Part shown: positions 23,767 through 35,162 of the stretch, one piece after another
How the letters are laid out: each line of letters starts with the position of its first letter
Position numbering within the stretch: position 1 is the stretch's first letter
Assembly: GCA_050010135.1 (NCBI GenBank)
Contig: JBEKLP010000013.1
Location: 1-41,380, forward strand
Length of the DNA: 41,380 nucleotides
Direction of reading: 5' to 3'
DNA from: FEN-1073 sp050010135
GTDB lineage: Bacteria > Chloroflexota > Anaerolineae > Anaerolineales > RBG-16-64-43
Position numbers and translations under genes: made by a program
The notes under the pieces: generated by a model
Seen by the model: only the letters and a program-made list of their open reading frames with translations
Told to the model about the DNA's origin: nothing
Databases searched by the model: none

Positions 23767-23967
23767 CTATACCAAGCCAGTGAGGTTGACCATGGTGCGG
23801 AGGAAACGGAAACCGGCGGCAGAAGAATAATTCTTTTTTTTCTCCCGCCCCAACAGTCCCGAAATATATTCCACGATCTTTTCCTGCTTCTGGGCGACGT
23901 TGACGACCCATGCATCCATCGGGTCTTCCAGCGCGTCGAATTGGCTGTGCAGCATCTCCGGCTTCAT
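23767..23967 (-). pseudogene. C-terminal fragment of a gluconokinase-like small-molecule kinase
   Basis: The 66-codon frame reads MKPEMLHSQFDALEDPMDAW and then VVNVAQKQEKIVEYISGLL. I read this as the C-terminal part of the gluconokinase/shikimate-kinase-like P-loop family, where M-L-x-S-Q-x-x-x-L-E-x-P is conserved. The P-loop half is missing: upstream in frame only about ten codons remain before a TGA. Past the family end a tail of about 25 unrelated residues follows. This fits a truncated relic. A short functional protein is possible but unlikely. Confidence 0.55.
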
Positions 23968-24141
23968 AATAATAAAGCCGAATGAGAATCACCAACCTTA
24001 TTCCGACAATTCCATGATCCCAATAATACAATCAAACCGCCGTATGTCGAAAGCCGCGTTAAATCGGATATGAAGGGAAAATAAGATGGGGCCAGATAGA
24101 ACCTCCAGTTTAAACCTATTGGAAAGGTCAGCCCTTGTAAT

Positions 24142-24178
24142 TCGGAAAAAGAAAAAAACCTGCTTCTCAGTAGGTTTT
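24142..24178 (-). terminator. Intrinsic terminator behind tRNA-Pro
   Basis: Read on the minus strand, AAAACCTACT and AGCAGGTTTT form a ten-base stem with one mismatch and a four-base loop (plus 24155-24178). A run of T with one C (TTTCTTTTT, plus 24146-24154) follows. It lies about 145 bases after the 3' end of the tRNA and would end the histidine kinase-tRNA transcript. Confidence 0.7.
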
Positions 24179-24179
24179 C

Positions 24180-24199
24180 AGTCGGGGCGCCCAGATTTG
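24180..24199 (-). repeat. Degenerate copy of the tRNA-Pro 3' end (att-like)
   Basis: Plus-strand bases 24180-24199 match 24324-24343, the 3' end of tRNA-Pro and its flank, at 18 of 20 positions. The shared blocks are AGTCGGGGCG and AGATTTG. Beyond this the two diverge, so it is not a second tRNA. Duplicated tRNA 3' ends are the usual scar of integration by tyrosine recombinases, but no integrase is left. The 120 bases between hold a GC-rich hairpin at 24241-24269 and no gene. Confidence 0.5.
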
Positions 24200-24324
24200 C
24201 TTGCCCTCGCACCTGCCCTCGCAAAGCGGGGGAAGCGGGGGCCCGCCCCGGCCAGACCACCGGGCGGGCCGGGGAACTGGGGACTTCAATAAGGTATCTT
24301 AATGATGAAATGTTATTTTGCTAG

Positions 24325-24399
24325 TCGGGGCGGGCAGATTTGAACTGCCGACCTCACGGTCCCGAACCGTGCGCTCTAGCCGAGCTGAGCCACGCCCCG
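24325..24399 (-). tRNA. tRNA-Pro (anticodon CGG)
   Basis: The minus strand folds into a standard cloverleaf of 75 bases. The acceptor stem is CGGGGCG with CGCCCCG. The D arm has GCTC and GAGC around a ten-base loop. The anticodon stem is CACGG and CCGTG with loop TTCGGGA, giving anticodon CGG for proline codon CCG. The T arm is GGCAG, TTCAAAT, CTGCC. The discriminator base is A, and the 3' CCA is not encoded. The histidine kinase gene ends 48 bases upstream on the same strand. Confidence 0.97.
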
Positions 24400-24447
24400 T
24401 AAGGAGGGCATTATATCGTCCTGATTCCTTGACGGCAAGGAGCGGGA

Positions 24448-25743
24448 TCAGTGCGGTTTTTGGCCGTTGCCCGAGTATTTCGGCTGGCGCGCCGGCAGCC
24501 GGATGCAGAAACGGCTGCCCTTGCCCTCCACGCTTTCCACATCGATCCGGCCGTGGTGAAGCTCGGCCATGGATTTGGAAACCGAAAGTCCAAGGCCCAG
24601 CCCGCCCCGGTGCCGGGTCATATGATTTTCCACCTGGTAGAACCGTTCGAAAATTTTCCCGATTTTCGCCGACGGGATGCCGATCCCATCGTCCACCACT
24701 TCGAGGTCGACGTATCCGGCGCGCTCGGCGGCATCCGGTTCCTCGGCATAGGCCGCCACCAACACGTGTCCGCCCGTATTGGTGAATCCGATCGCGTTAT
24801 CGATCAGATTCCCGAGCGCGATCTGCATTTTCTGCCGGTCGGCCTCCACCAACAAACCGCCCGGTCTGCATTCGGTATCCAGGGAGAGATATTTTTCCTT
24901 GGCGGCCGCTTTGAACTTCACCGTCACCTCGTCCAGGAATTCCTTCACCGGGAATACCTGCAGGTTGACGCGGGTCACCCCCTGGTCGGAATGCGTCAGC
25001 CGCGAAAGCTCCTCGAGGATGTCTTTGAGGCGCTCGGCGGCGCGGATGATCACCGACAAGTGCTCGGCCACATCCGGCGTGGCGCCGTCCTGCAGGAAGG
25101 CGGCGTGCCCCAGGATCAAACCCAGCGGGGTCCGGAATTCGTGCGAGGCGATGGCGATAAAATCCCCCTTCATCTGGTCCAGGCTAGCCAGCCGCTCGTA
25201 CTGGGTCTGCACCTGGTGGAGCAGCCGCGCATTCTCAATGGCCACCGCCGCCTGCGCCGCCAGGGTCTCTAGGACAGAGACATCTTCTCCGGTATAATGC
25301 ACCCCGCCGCGTTTATTGAGCGCCTCCAGCACCCCGATCGGCCGTTCGTGAAACACGAGCGGTACGGCCAGCATTGACCGGGTGGCCAGACCGACCTGCT
25401 CGCCCACCGACCGGTAAAGCCGCGGATCCTTGTTGCCTTCTTGGACCACGATCGGCCGTTTTTCGCGGAAAACTTGTCCGGCGATGCTCCGGTCGAGCGG
25501 TACGGTCATCGTTTGTAGGGAGGTTTTTTGGAACCAGGGGGAAGCGGCGAAGCGGAGTTTTTGGATTTCCGGATCGTACAGCAGGAGCGATGCGACCTCG
25601 CTGTCGGTCAATTCGGACGCAACGTCGACCACCGTCTGGAGAAGGGGCTCCAGGTCCAACGTAGAGGAAAGCACGCGGTTGGTTTCCAGCAAGCGTTCCA
25701 ACCGGTGAATTCTGTCTGTCGGGGAATAAAGAGGAGCGGTCAT
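24448..25743 (-). CDS. GAF-domain sensor histidine kinase (orphan)
   Basis: This 431-residue cytoplasmic kinase has no membrane helix. A GAF domain covers about residues 28-175. A HisKA domain follows, with the phosphorylated His201 in ASHEFRTPLGLILGH. The HATPase domain shows the N box NLIDNAIGFTN, the G1 box DDGIGIPSAKIG, the F box FERFYQVENHM and the G2 box GLGLGLSVSK. All catalytic motifs are intact. There is no response regulator gene beside it, so its partner is elsewhere. The gene is divergent from the inositol-phosphate synthase gene, with about 90 bases between the starts, so they may share a control region. Confidence 0.95.
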   Translation of the reverse strand: MTAPLYSPTDRIHRLERLLETNRVLSSTLDLEPLLQTVVDVASELTDSEVASLLLYDPEIQKLRFAASPWFQKTSLQTMTVPLDRSIAGQVFREKRPIVVQEGNKDPRLYRSVGEQVGLATRSMLAVPLVFHERPIGVLEALNKRGGVHYTGEDVSVLETLAAQAAVAIENARLLHQVQTQYERLASLDQMKGDFIAIASHEFRTPLGLILGHAAFLQDGATPDVAEHLSVIIRAAERLKDILEELSRLTHSDQGVTRVNLQVFPVKEFLDEVTVKFKAAAKEKYLSLDTECRPGGLLVEADRQKMQIALGNLIDNAIGFTNTGGHVLVAAYAEEPDAAERAGYVDLEVVDDGIGIPSAKIGKIFERFYQVENHMTRHRGGLGLGLSVSKSMAELHHGRIDVESVEGKGSRFCIRLPARQPKYSGNGQKPH

Positions 25744-25831
25744 TGCTTCGGCGACCGGATTATAGCATAGCGATATGAGCGCGAAAGAATTAAATCACCA
25801 TAAAAAGAGAAAACGCAAGGAGGATGGTACT

Positions 25832-26911
25832 ATGTCTGAGTCCGAGAAGAAAGTGCGCGTGGCGATCATCGGCGTGGGGAATTGCGCTTCCTCGCTGGTG
25901 CAGGGGGTCCAGTTCTATCAGAATGCCAAGGATGACGAGAGAATTCCGGGGTTGATGCACGCTAACTTAGGCGGGTATCGCATCCGCGACATTGAATTTT
26001 CCGCGGCTTTTGACGTGGTGGAAGGCAAGGTGGGGAAGGACCTGTCGGAGGCGATTTTTGCCTATCCGAATAACACTATAAAATTCAGCGACGTCCCGCA
26101 CATCGGGGTAACGGTAGCCCGAGGGATGACCCACGACGGCCTCGGCCTGTATCTCTCCAAGATTCTCAAGAAGGCACCCGGTCCCACCGCCGACATCGTC
26201 GGCATGCTCAAGGACACCAAAACCGACGTAGTCGTAAGCTACCTTCCCGTCGGCTCGGAAATGGCCACCAAGTGGTACGTGGAACAAATCCTCGAAGCCG
26301 GCTGTGCGTTCGTCAACTGCATCCCGGTGTTCATCGCCAGCCAACCGTATTGGCAGAAGCGATTCGAGGAGCGCAACCTGCCGGTGATCGGCGATGATAT
26401 TAAAAGCCAGGTGGGCGCCACGATCACCCACCGCGTGCTCACATCGCTTTTTGTCGACCGCGGCGTAATCCTCGACAAGACCTTTCAGCTCAACTTCGGC
26501 GGCAACACCGACTTCCTCAACATGCTCGAACGCGAGCGGCTCGAATCCAAGAAGATCTCCAAAACCGGCGCCGTGACTTCCATGCTCCCATATAAAATTC
26601 CGGAAGACAACATCCACGTCGGCCCCAGCGACTACGTCCCATGGCTGACCGACCGCAAGTGGTGCTACATCCGCATGGAAGGCACCACCTTCGGCAACGT
26701 GCCGCTCAATCTCGAGCTCAAGCTCGAGGTGTGGGATTCGCCCAACTCGGCCGGCGTCGTGATCGACGCGGTCCGCTGCGCCAAGATCGCACTCGATCGC
26801 GGGCTGAAAGGCCCCGTCACGGCCCCCGCTTCCTACTTCATGAAAACCCCGCCGGTGCAATACACCGACGACGAAGCCCGCAAGCGCACGGAGGAATTCA
26901 TCGCGGGGTAG
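25832..26911 (+). CDS. ino1: Inositol-3-phosphate synthase
   Basis: This enzyme turns glucose 6-phosphate into 1L-myo-inositol 1-phosphate with NAD as a bound cofactor. The 359-residue protein has the nucleotide loop AIIGVGNCASSLVQG at about residues 10-24, the active-site regions NFGGNTDFLNM and SYLPVGSEMATKWY, and the end typical of the short prokaryotic type found in actinomycetes and archaea. A frame open to 25775 exists, but GGAGGATGG lies eight bases before this ATG. The product feeds inositol lipids, compatible solutes such as di-inositol phosphate, or thiols. Which one applies is not visible here; no inositol-lipid synthase is in the window, although a membrane protein and a PAP2 phosphatase follow. 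Confidence 0.96.
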   Translation: MSESEKKVRVAIIGVGNCASSLVQGVQFYQNAKDDERIPGLMHANLGGYRIRDIEFSAAFDVVEGKVGKDLSEAIFAYPNNTIKFSDVPHIGVTVARGMTHDGLGLYLSKILKKAPGPTADIVGMLKDTKTDVVVSYLPVGSEMATKWYVEQILEAGCAFVNCIPVFIASQPYWQKRFEERNLPVIGDDIKSQVGATITHRVLTSLFVDRGVILDKTFQLNFGGNTDFLNMLERERLESKKISKTGAVTSMLPYKIPEDNIHVGPSDYVPWLTDRKWCYIRMEGTTFGNVPLNLELKLEVWDSPNSAGVVIDAVRCAKIALDRGLKGPVTAPASYFMKTPPVQYTDDEARKRTEEFIAG

Positions 26912-26956
26912 GGATCCCACCGGGACGCTCATCCCGGAACCCCCCGAAGGGTCTTC

Positions 26957-28519
26957 ATGTCCAGCGAGAGCAGGATAAAAAAAATCACAGCCGGCCCGGT
27001 GGCATTCGTCGCCTGGTCGGCTGTGTTCGCGCTGGTGTACACGCAGCTTCCGCTGTTTGCTTCCAATCAATATCAATATTTCCTCCACGGCCTCGCCCAA
27101 GCCGGGTATGGATACCTTTCCAAGGATTGGCTTGCCGGCACGGCGGACCCGACACCGGTATTCAGCGCGTTGGTGAATATCACCTTCCGGATCTTTCATT
27201 CCGAGGCGCCCGTCTACGTTTATTACGGTCTCATCCTGGGCGTGTATTTTTACGCGTTGTACGGCATTGCGGATTTCCTTTTTAGCCTGCGTCAATCGAC
27301 CATCCGCTCGCTGGTGTTTATCGCCGCCTTCTTGGCGCTGCATTCCACCGCCTTCCGTTTCCTGCTCTCAAGGATATGGAATGGCGAAGCCGCCTATCTG
27401 TTCGAGGGAGGCGTGGCCGAACAACAGGTCCTCGGCCAGATATTCCAACCCAGCGTCTTCGGCGTTATTTTCCTTCTTTCAATCCTGTTTTTCCTGCGAG
27501 ACAAAAAGGGGTGGGCCATCCTGTCGCTGGCCGTCGCCGCGTACTTTCATTCCACCTACCTGCTGGCGGGGGCGCTGCTAACACTAGGGTACATCGCCGC
27601 CATTGGATGGAAGGAACGCAGCTGGAAATCCGTGCTGGGCTTCGGACTCCCGACCCTGTTGGCGGTGGCTCCCATTCTGGTTTACGATGCCGTTAACTTC
27701 GGCCCTTCATCGCTGGAGATCTACCGCCAAGCCCAGCAAATCCTTGTCCATTACCGCATTCCGCAACACGCTCTGATTTCCTCCTTGTTCCATTGGTCGA
27801 TGCTCGCCCGCGCCGGCTTGGTGCTTACGGCGCTTGTCGTCCTTCGCAAAACCCGCCTGTTCCCCATCCTCGCCGTCGCTTTCCTGGGAAGTCTCCTCCT
27901 CACGCTGGTGGTATGGGGAACCGGGAGCGATTCGCTGGCGCTTCTATTCCCATGGCGGATCTCGGTCATCCTCGTGCCGCTTTCGTCCACCCTGCTGCTC
28001 GCGGCCGGATTGCAATGGATCGCCGGACGGATTACTCCGATGCCGGCAACGGTTGCGCGCGCGGCGCTCCCCGCCTGCCTTGCCGCGATCTCCCTCCTGC
28101 TGGTGGCGGGCATTGCGCGCTTTCCGCTGGACCAGGCGGCCACGGAATCCGCTGGGGCCATGCCCATGATAAACGCCGTGCGTGCCCATTCCGCTCCCGG
28201 CGACGTATATGTCATTCCCCCAAAAATGGAATACTTTCGGATAGAAACCGGCGCGCCGGTGTTCGTCGATGTGAAATCCATTCCCTACCGCGATACGGAC
28301 ATCGTGGAATGGTACCGTCGACTGATGCTCGTCAACGATTTCTACCAACCGGACGCTGACCGTTGCGCCAAGGCCCAAGTCCTGGCCGGGGAGGAAGACG
28401 TGTATCTTTTCGTCATTCCCGCAGAGATGATGCCGGCAGCCTGCCCAGCATTTAAGGTTGTGTACGGGGACGCGGATTACACCGTCGTACGCATTCTTCC
28501 GGAACCGATCCCGCAATGA
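26957..28519 (+). CDS. Polytopic membrane protein (DUF6798-like)
   Basis: This 520-residue protein has about twelve helices. A first helix lies at about 12-30, loops include NQYQYFLHGLAQAGYGYLSKDW, and a soluble C-terminal part of about 115 residues holds VIPPKMEYFRIETGAPVFVD and SIPYRDTDIVEWYRR. I associate that C-terminal block with DUF6798-type proteins, whose layout resembles glycosyltransferase GT-C enzymes: many helices and an extracytoplasmic end domain. Function is unknown. It begins 45 bases after ino1 and overlaps the next gene by four bases (ATGA), so ino1, this gene and the DUF6504 gene may be one transcript. A lipid-linked sugar or inositol-lipid role is speculative. Confidence 0.8.
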   Translation: MSSESRIKKITAGPVAFVAWSAVFALVYTQLPLFASNQYQYFLHGLAQAGYGYLSKDWLAGTADPTPVFSALVNITFRIFHSEAPVYVYYGLILGVYFYALYGIADFLFSLRQSTIRSLVFIAAFLALHSTAFRFLLSRIWNGEAAYLFEGGVAEQQVLGQIFQPSVFGVIFLLSILFFLRDKKGWAILSLAVAAYFHSTYLLAGALLTLGYIAAIGWKERSWKSVLGFGLPTLLAVAPILVYDAVNFGPSSLEIYRQAQQILVHYRIPQHALISSLFHWSMLARAGLVLTALVVLRKTRLFPILAVAFLGSLLLTLVVWGTGSDSLALLFPWRISVILVPLSSTLLLAAGLQWIAGRITPMPATVARAALPACLAAISLLLVAGIARFPLDQAATESAGAMPMINAVRAHSAPGDVYVIPPKMEYFRIETGAPVFVDVKSIPYRDTDIVEWYRRLMLVNDFYQPDADRCAKAQVLAGEEDVYLFVIPAEMMPAACPAFKVVYGDADYTVVRILPEPIPQ

Positions 28520-28902
28520 AACGGTTTATCGGCGAGCCGATCCAACCTGAATTTAACGAGCAGCCATCGCTCCTGAAAAAGCCCGGCAGTCCCGCCCGCT
28601 TCCGGTGGCGCGGTGAAACCTTCGCGGTTACGCAGGTTCTTTCCGAGTGGCACGAGTACTCGCGCCACGGACGCGCGGCGCTTAACATGACGCCCGCCCA
28701 TGCGCAGGCCGCCCTTGAGCGCGGCTCGCGCGGCGCGGGAAGGGATTACTTCACACTGCGCACCGACGCCGGGCGGGTGTTCACCCTGTATTACGACCGA
28801 GCGCCGAAAAGCGTTTCGGACTCGCTGGGAGAATGGATACTATTGGAAGAGGACCTTGCTCCGGAGGAAAATTCCAACGGGGAAAACCCGATAAAAAAGT
28901 AG
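28516..28902 (+). CDS. DUF6504 family protein
   Basis: This 128-residue soluble protein begins MKRFIGEPIQPEFNEQPSLL and continues with FRWRGETFAVTQVLSEWHEY, RGAGRDYFTLRTDAGRVFTL and YYDRAPK. I recognise these as DUF6504, a small family of unknown function mainly in Actinobacteria and Chloroflexota, sometimes next to DNA repair genes. Here it overlaps the membrane protein gene by four bases (ATGA), so the two are translated together. No catalytic motif is evident. The last 15 residues are polar and probably disordered. The 107 bases that follow hold no gene. Confidence 0.85.
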   Translation: MKRFIGEPIQPEFNEQPSLLKKPGSPARFRWRGETFAVTQVLSEWHEYSRHGRAALNMTPAHAQAALERGSRGAGRDYFTLRTDAGRVFTLYYDRAPKSVSDSLGEWILLEEDLAPEENSNGENPIKK

Positions 28903-29009
28903 CGCGGCTGATTCGACGCGATTTTCCGCGCTATGGAAACGGATATTCATGTTTTCCTCTAATCATCCAAACGTTCGGAAATCACTGCTCATGCCCCAGG
29001 AGGAATTCC

Positions 29010-29879
29010 ATGCAAATCGTCACCGACAGCGGATGCGACCTCAATTTGACGGCCCAACAGCAGGCGGAGGTAGGAATCCACGTTGTGCCGCTGAGCGTAA
29101 CGTTGGGGCAATCCACCTTTGAGGAAGGCCCGGAATTGGATGCGGCCTCTTTTTACAATCGGTTGGAAACGGGCGGTGAACTTCCCACCACATCCCAGCC
29201 TGCTTCGGCAACCTTTGCGGATCTTTACCGCCGCCTGGCGAAAATCACCCCGCCCATCCTTTCGATCCACATTTCCTCCGGTCTGAGCGGAACGCTCAAC
29301 TCAGCACGCGCGGCGGCGGCGGAAGTGCCCGAGGCCAAGGTCGCCTTCTTCGACACCAAAACCCTTTCGGTCGGAGCCGGCTGGCAGGTGGAAGCCGCGG
29401 CCCGCGCCGCCGGCGCCGGCTGGACCATGGAGCGAATCCTCGCTCTGCTGGAGCGGATCCGCGCATCGACCGAAACGTTATTCACCCTGAAGGAATTGAA
29501 GTACTTGATTCACGGCGGGCGGATCAGCCACCTGAAGGGGCTGGTCGCCTCGGTGCTGGATATCAAACCGATCATCGGCGTGGATAAGAAAAGCGGGATG
29601 TATGTTCAGTACGGTCAGGCGCGGATGATTTCCGGAGCCATCAAGACTCTACCGGACATCATGGAGAGCAGATTGCCCCCCGCCGGTCCCTTCCGCGCCC
29701 AGATCGTGCATGCGCTCAATCCGGAAGGCGCAGCGGAACTGCAACGGGCGGTCGGCGAGCGGCTGGCGTGTTATTGGCTCCCGCCCAGCCGCCTATCGCT
29801 CGTCCTTGGCGCCCACACCGGGGCCTCGCTCATCGGAGCCGTGCTTGCGCCCCGGACGGTTTTCGAAGGCGTCAGTTGA
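29010..29879 (+). CDS. DegV family fatty-acid-binding protein
   Basis: This 289-residue protein begins MQIVTDSGCDLNLTAQQQAE, the DegV opening. It has the conserved TSQPASATFADLYRR (about residues 59-73) and ISSGLSGTLNSARAA, whose serines hold the fatty-acid carboxylate, and ELKYLIHGGRISHLKG. Members such as FakB bind a fatty acid and present it to a kinase (FakA) for phospholipid synthesis. No fakA is in the window. AGGAGGAATTCC precedes the ATG at 29010, which rules out the longer frame. The last eight bases overlap the convergent PAP2 gene. Confidence 0.94.
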   Translation: MQIVTDSGCDLNLTAQQQAEVGIHVVPLSVTLGQSTFEEGPELDAASFYNRLETGGELPTTSQPASATFADLYRRLAKITPPILSIHISSGLSGTLNSARAAAAEVPEAKVAFFDTKTLSVGAGWQVEAAARAAGAGWTMERILALLERIRASTETLFTLKELKYLIHGGRISHLKGLVASVLDIKPIIGVDKKSGMYVQYGQARMISGAIKTLPDIMESRLPPAGPFRAQIVHALNPEGAAELQRAVGERLACYWLPPSRLSLVLGAHTGASLIGAVLAPRTVFEGVS

Positions 29880-30873
29880 CCTTCTTTTCCCCATCCGTCT
29901 CCCCACTCCCGGCCAGCCCCAACCGCAGGAAGATCAGCGGCGCGAGGAACACCGCCCAAAATCCGACCAGGGCGTAGCGGATGTATCGCAGCACCATGCT
30001 CGCCGGTTGAACATATTCGTTCCACAGGATCGGCAATCCCCGCCAGACAATCAGCATTACGGATAACCCGAGGAGGAAACGCAGGACGCGCTTTCCGGCC
30101 GGCCCGTCGGCGCGGAACTGCGCCCAGCGCTGCTGGAAGGCCAAGCCCGCGCCCAAGCCCAGCACTAATCCTGACAGAGAAATAAATTCGGTGGGATTTC
30201 GGGGGGAAACGGCGGTCAATCGGGAGGCGTTTTGCGCCCACTCCGGCGGATCTACGACGAAACGAATCCCCCACTGAAGGCCGGCCTGCACCAGCAGGAG
30301 AATCGCGGAGGCAGCCGCGGCCGCGCCGAATTGCGCAAGAAACCCCGCGCGTTTCAGAACGGGTCCGATATGCCGGATGCCCCAATCGACAATGAACCAT
30401 ACGATCAGGCCGACCACTAGACCGGCCAATACGTCCCCGGGAAAATGCACCCCGAGAAAAACTCTGGATACGGATACTCCAAGCGCAATCAGCGCGCCGG
30501 CCGCCAGGCCCCATGGCATTTGAATCCGGCCGCCAAGCCACGGTCCGACGGACCAGGCCGTGATGGAATGACTGGACGGCATCCCATAGGTGGGTTCGCT
30601 CGCCATCGCCTGCACTCGCGGGTCGTACCAATATGGGCGGGGCATATGGAATGCCAGTTTAAGCAAACTGCCCAGTGATCCGCCGATGGTCAGCAGCAGC
30701 CCCAATCGCAAGCCCAGGGAAACATCGACGCACCAATAGAGTGTCAGGCCCAGCACAAGGAGAAAGTCTTCCGTCCCAAGAAAGGAAAGAGCCTGCATGA
30801 AAGGCTTCCATCCCCCCGCGTTCGTCTGCAGCCACAATACAATCCCTACACCCCAATCCCAGTAAGGGGACAT
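29872..30873 (-). CDS. PAP2 family lipid phosphatase, membrane-bound
   Basis: This 333-residue protein has a PAP2 catalytic core: box 1 KLAFHMPRPYW at about residues 72-82, box 2 MPSSHSI at about 98-104, and box 3 SRVFLGVHFPGDVLAG at about 134-149. Ser-Ser-His and the final His-x3-Asp are complete. Core helices are followed by about 150 residues with four or five more helices, longer than simple PAP2 enzymes and of unknown role. Family enzymes dephosphorylate phosphatidic acid, undecaprenyl diphosphate or related lipids on the outer face of the membrane. GGAGGGAAGCG precedes the ATG. The 3' end overlaps degV on the other strand by eight bases. Confidence 0.94.
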   Translation of the reverse strand: MSPYWDWGVGIVLWLQTNAGGWKPFMQALSFLGTEDFLLVLGLTLYWCVDVSLGLRLGLLLTIGGSLGSLLKLAFHMPRPYWYDPRVQAMASEPTYGMPSSHSITAWSVGPWLGGRIQMPWGLAAGALIALGVSVSRVFLGVHFPGDVLAGLVVGLIVWFIVDWGIRHIGPVLKRAGFLAQFGAAAAASAILLLVQAGLQWGIRFVVDPPEWAQNASRLTAVSPRNPTEFISLSGLVLGLGAGLAFQQRWAQFRADGPAGKRVLRFLLGLSVMLIVWRGLPILWNEYVQPASMVLRYIRYALVGFWAVFLAPLIFLRLGLAGSGETDGEKKVN

Positions 30874-30945
30874 CGCTTCCCTCCGCGATCTGATTCATCC
30901 CAAGCGAGTGAAAATAATCTTAGTCTGGATATACAGTACATAGAT

Positions 30946-30979
30946 AACACGGAATTTTTGTAAATTATTTTTCCGTGTT
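30946..30979. repeat. Nine-base perfect inverted repeat upstream of nifJ
   Basis: AACACGGAA at 30946-30954 is answered by TTCCGTGTT at 30971-30979 with an AT-rich 16-base loop. A third, partial copy (ATTCCGTGG) follows near 30997. The 410 bases between the PAP2 and nifJ genes have no other gene-like content. It could be a dispersed repeat, a terminator or a regulatory site. Confidence 0.45.
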
Positions 30980-31139
30980 TTCCGGCTTCTTTTGATGAAT
31001 TCCGTGGACCTTATCCAAAACCCGCCCAAGCCGGATTCGTTTTTTTAAAGGAGAAAGCCTGCGACTTGTATGCGCCGTGATCAGCCAAATTTTACTATAT
31101 GGAACCGCTTTTTCAGCCAATTTGTCCAATTAAAGGGGG

Positions 31140-31145
31140 TATAAT
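31140..31145 (+). promoter_or_regulatory. Possible -10 box for nifJ
   Basis: TATAAT lies 139 bases before the nifJ ATG in an AT-rich stretch. No matching -35 box is seen at normal spacing, so this is weak. If used, the leader would be long (about 130 bases). Confidence 0.3.
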
Positions 31146-31283
31146 GGTGAAAAATCCGCGAGCCCGATCGAGGCTTGGGAATTTTTATCACCAATCTCTC
31201 CAGGATCCCATGAGACTCCGCCTGTGCCGCATTTTCCAGGCGGAGTTTACCGGAATCCTGCTGAAAAACTTCCGGAGGAATGT

Positions 31284-34862
<3,579 letters not shown>

Positions 34863-34876
34863 CGATCCTTTCCAGT

Positions 34877-34992
34877 GTCATTCCGAGGAGCCCTGAAAGG
34901 GCGACGAGGAATCGGTGACTCTTTATAACGCACACCTATCCATTGTATATGCGTTACCGATTCCTCGGGGTCTACAGACCCCTCGGAATGAC
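34877..34992. repeat. Long palindromic element, copy 1
   Basis: The ends GTCATTCCGAG (34877-34887) and CTCGGAATGAC (34982-34992) are perfect inverted repeats. Inside, AGGAATCGGT (34907-34916) faces ACCGATTCCT (34956-34965), and TAACGCA faces TGCGTTA at 34926-34932 and 34950-34956. The 116-base unit would fold into a long hairpin and encodes nothing. Confidence 0.85.
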
Positions 34993-35003
34993 ATATGAAG
35001 GTT

Positions 35004-35124
35004 GTCATTCCGAGCCCGCCGTACGGCGGGGCTAGGAATCGGTGACTCTTTTTTGAGGCACTCACGCCTCTGCTCTCGCGCCACCGATTCCTCGCCCTGA
35101 AAAGCATCAGGGCTCGGAATGACA
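35004..35124. repeat. Long palindromic element, copy 2 (tandem)
   Basis: This is a second unit of the same family, in the same orientation and 11 bases after copy 1. The ends GTCATTCCGAG (35004-35014) and CTCGGAATGAC (35114-35124) are identical to copy 1, and AGGAATCGGTGACTCTTT and ACCGATTCCTCG recur inside. The loop and tips differ from copy 1. The element ends 38 bases before the DHOD-like ATG. Confidence 0.85.
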
Positions 35125-35162
35125 CACTCCCATTGATCTTAGCTCGCCGAAAGGAGAATCCC

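Noticed and set aside
23747..24031. 94-codon minus-strand frame overlapping the kinase relic
   Set aside because: It is in another frame and its translation has no family character; the kinase-like frame at 23767-23967 explains the region better.
24180..24260. A second tRNA gene beside tRNA-Pro
   Set aside because: Only the 3' end is similar; no anticodon arm or acceptor partner can be folded.
25967..27343. 458-codon open frame on the minus strand opposite ino1
   Set aside because: It lies antisense to a clearly conserved enzyme, is rich in His/Arg/Gly/Asp from GC-rich codons, and has no recognisable domain.
34877..35124. CRISPR array
   Set aside because: Only two units, each itself a long palindrome with related inner parts, and no cas genes; it is a tandem palindromic repeat.
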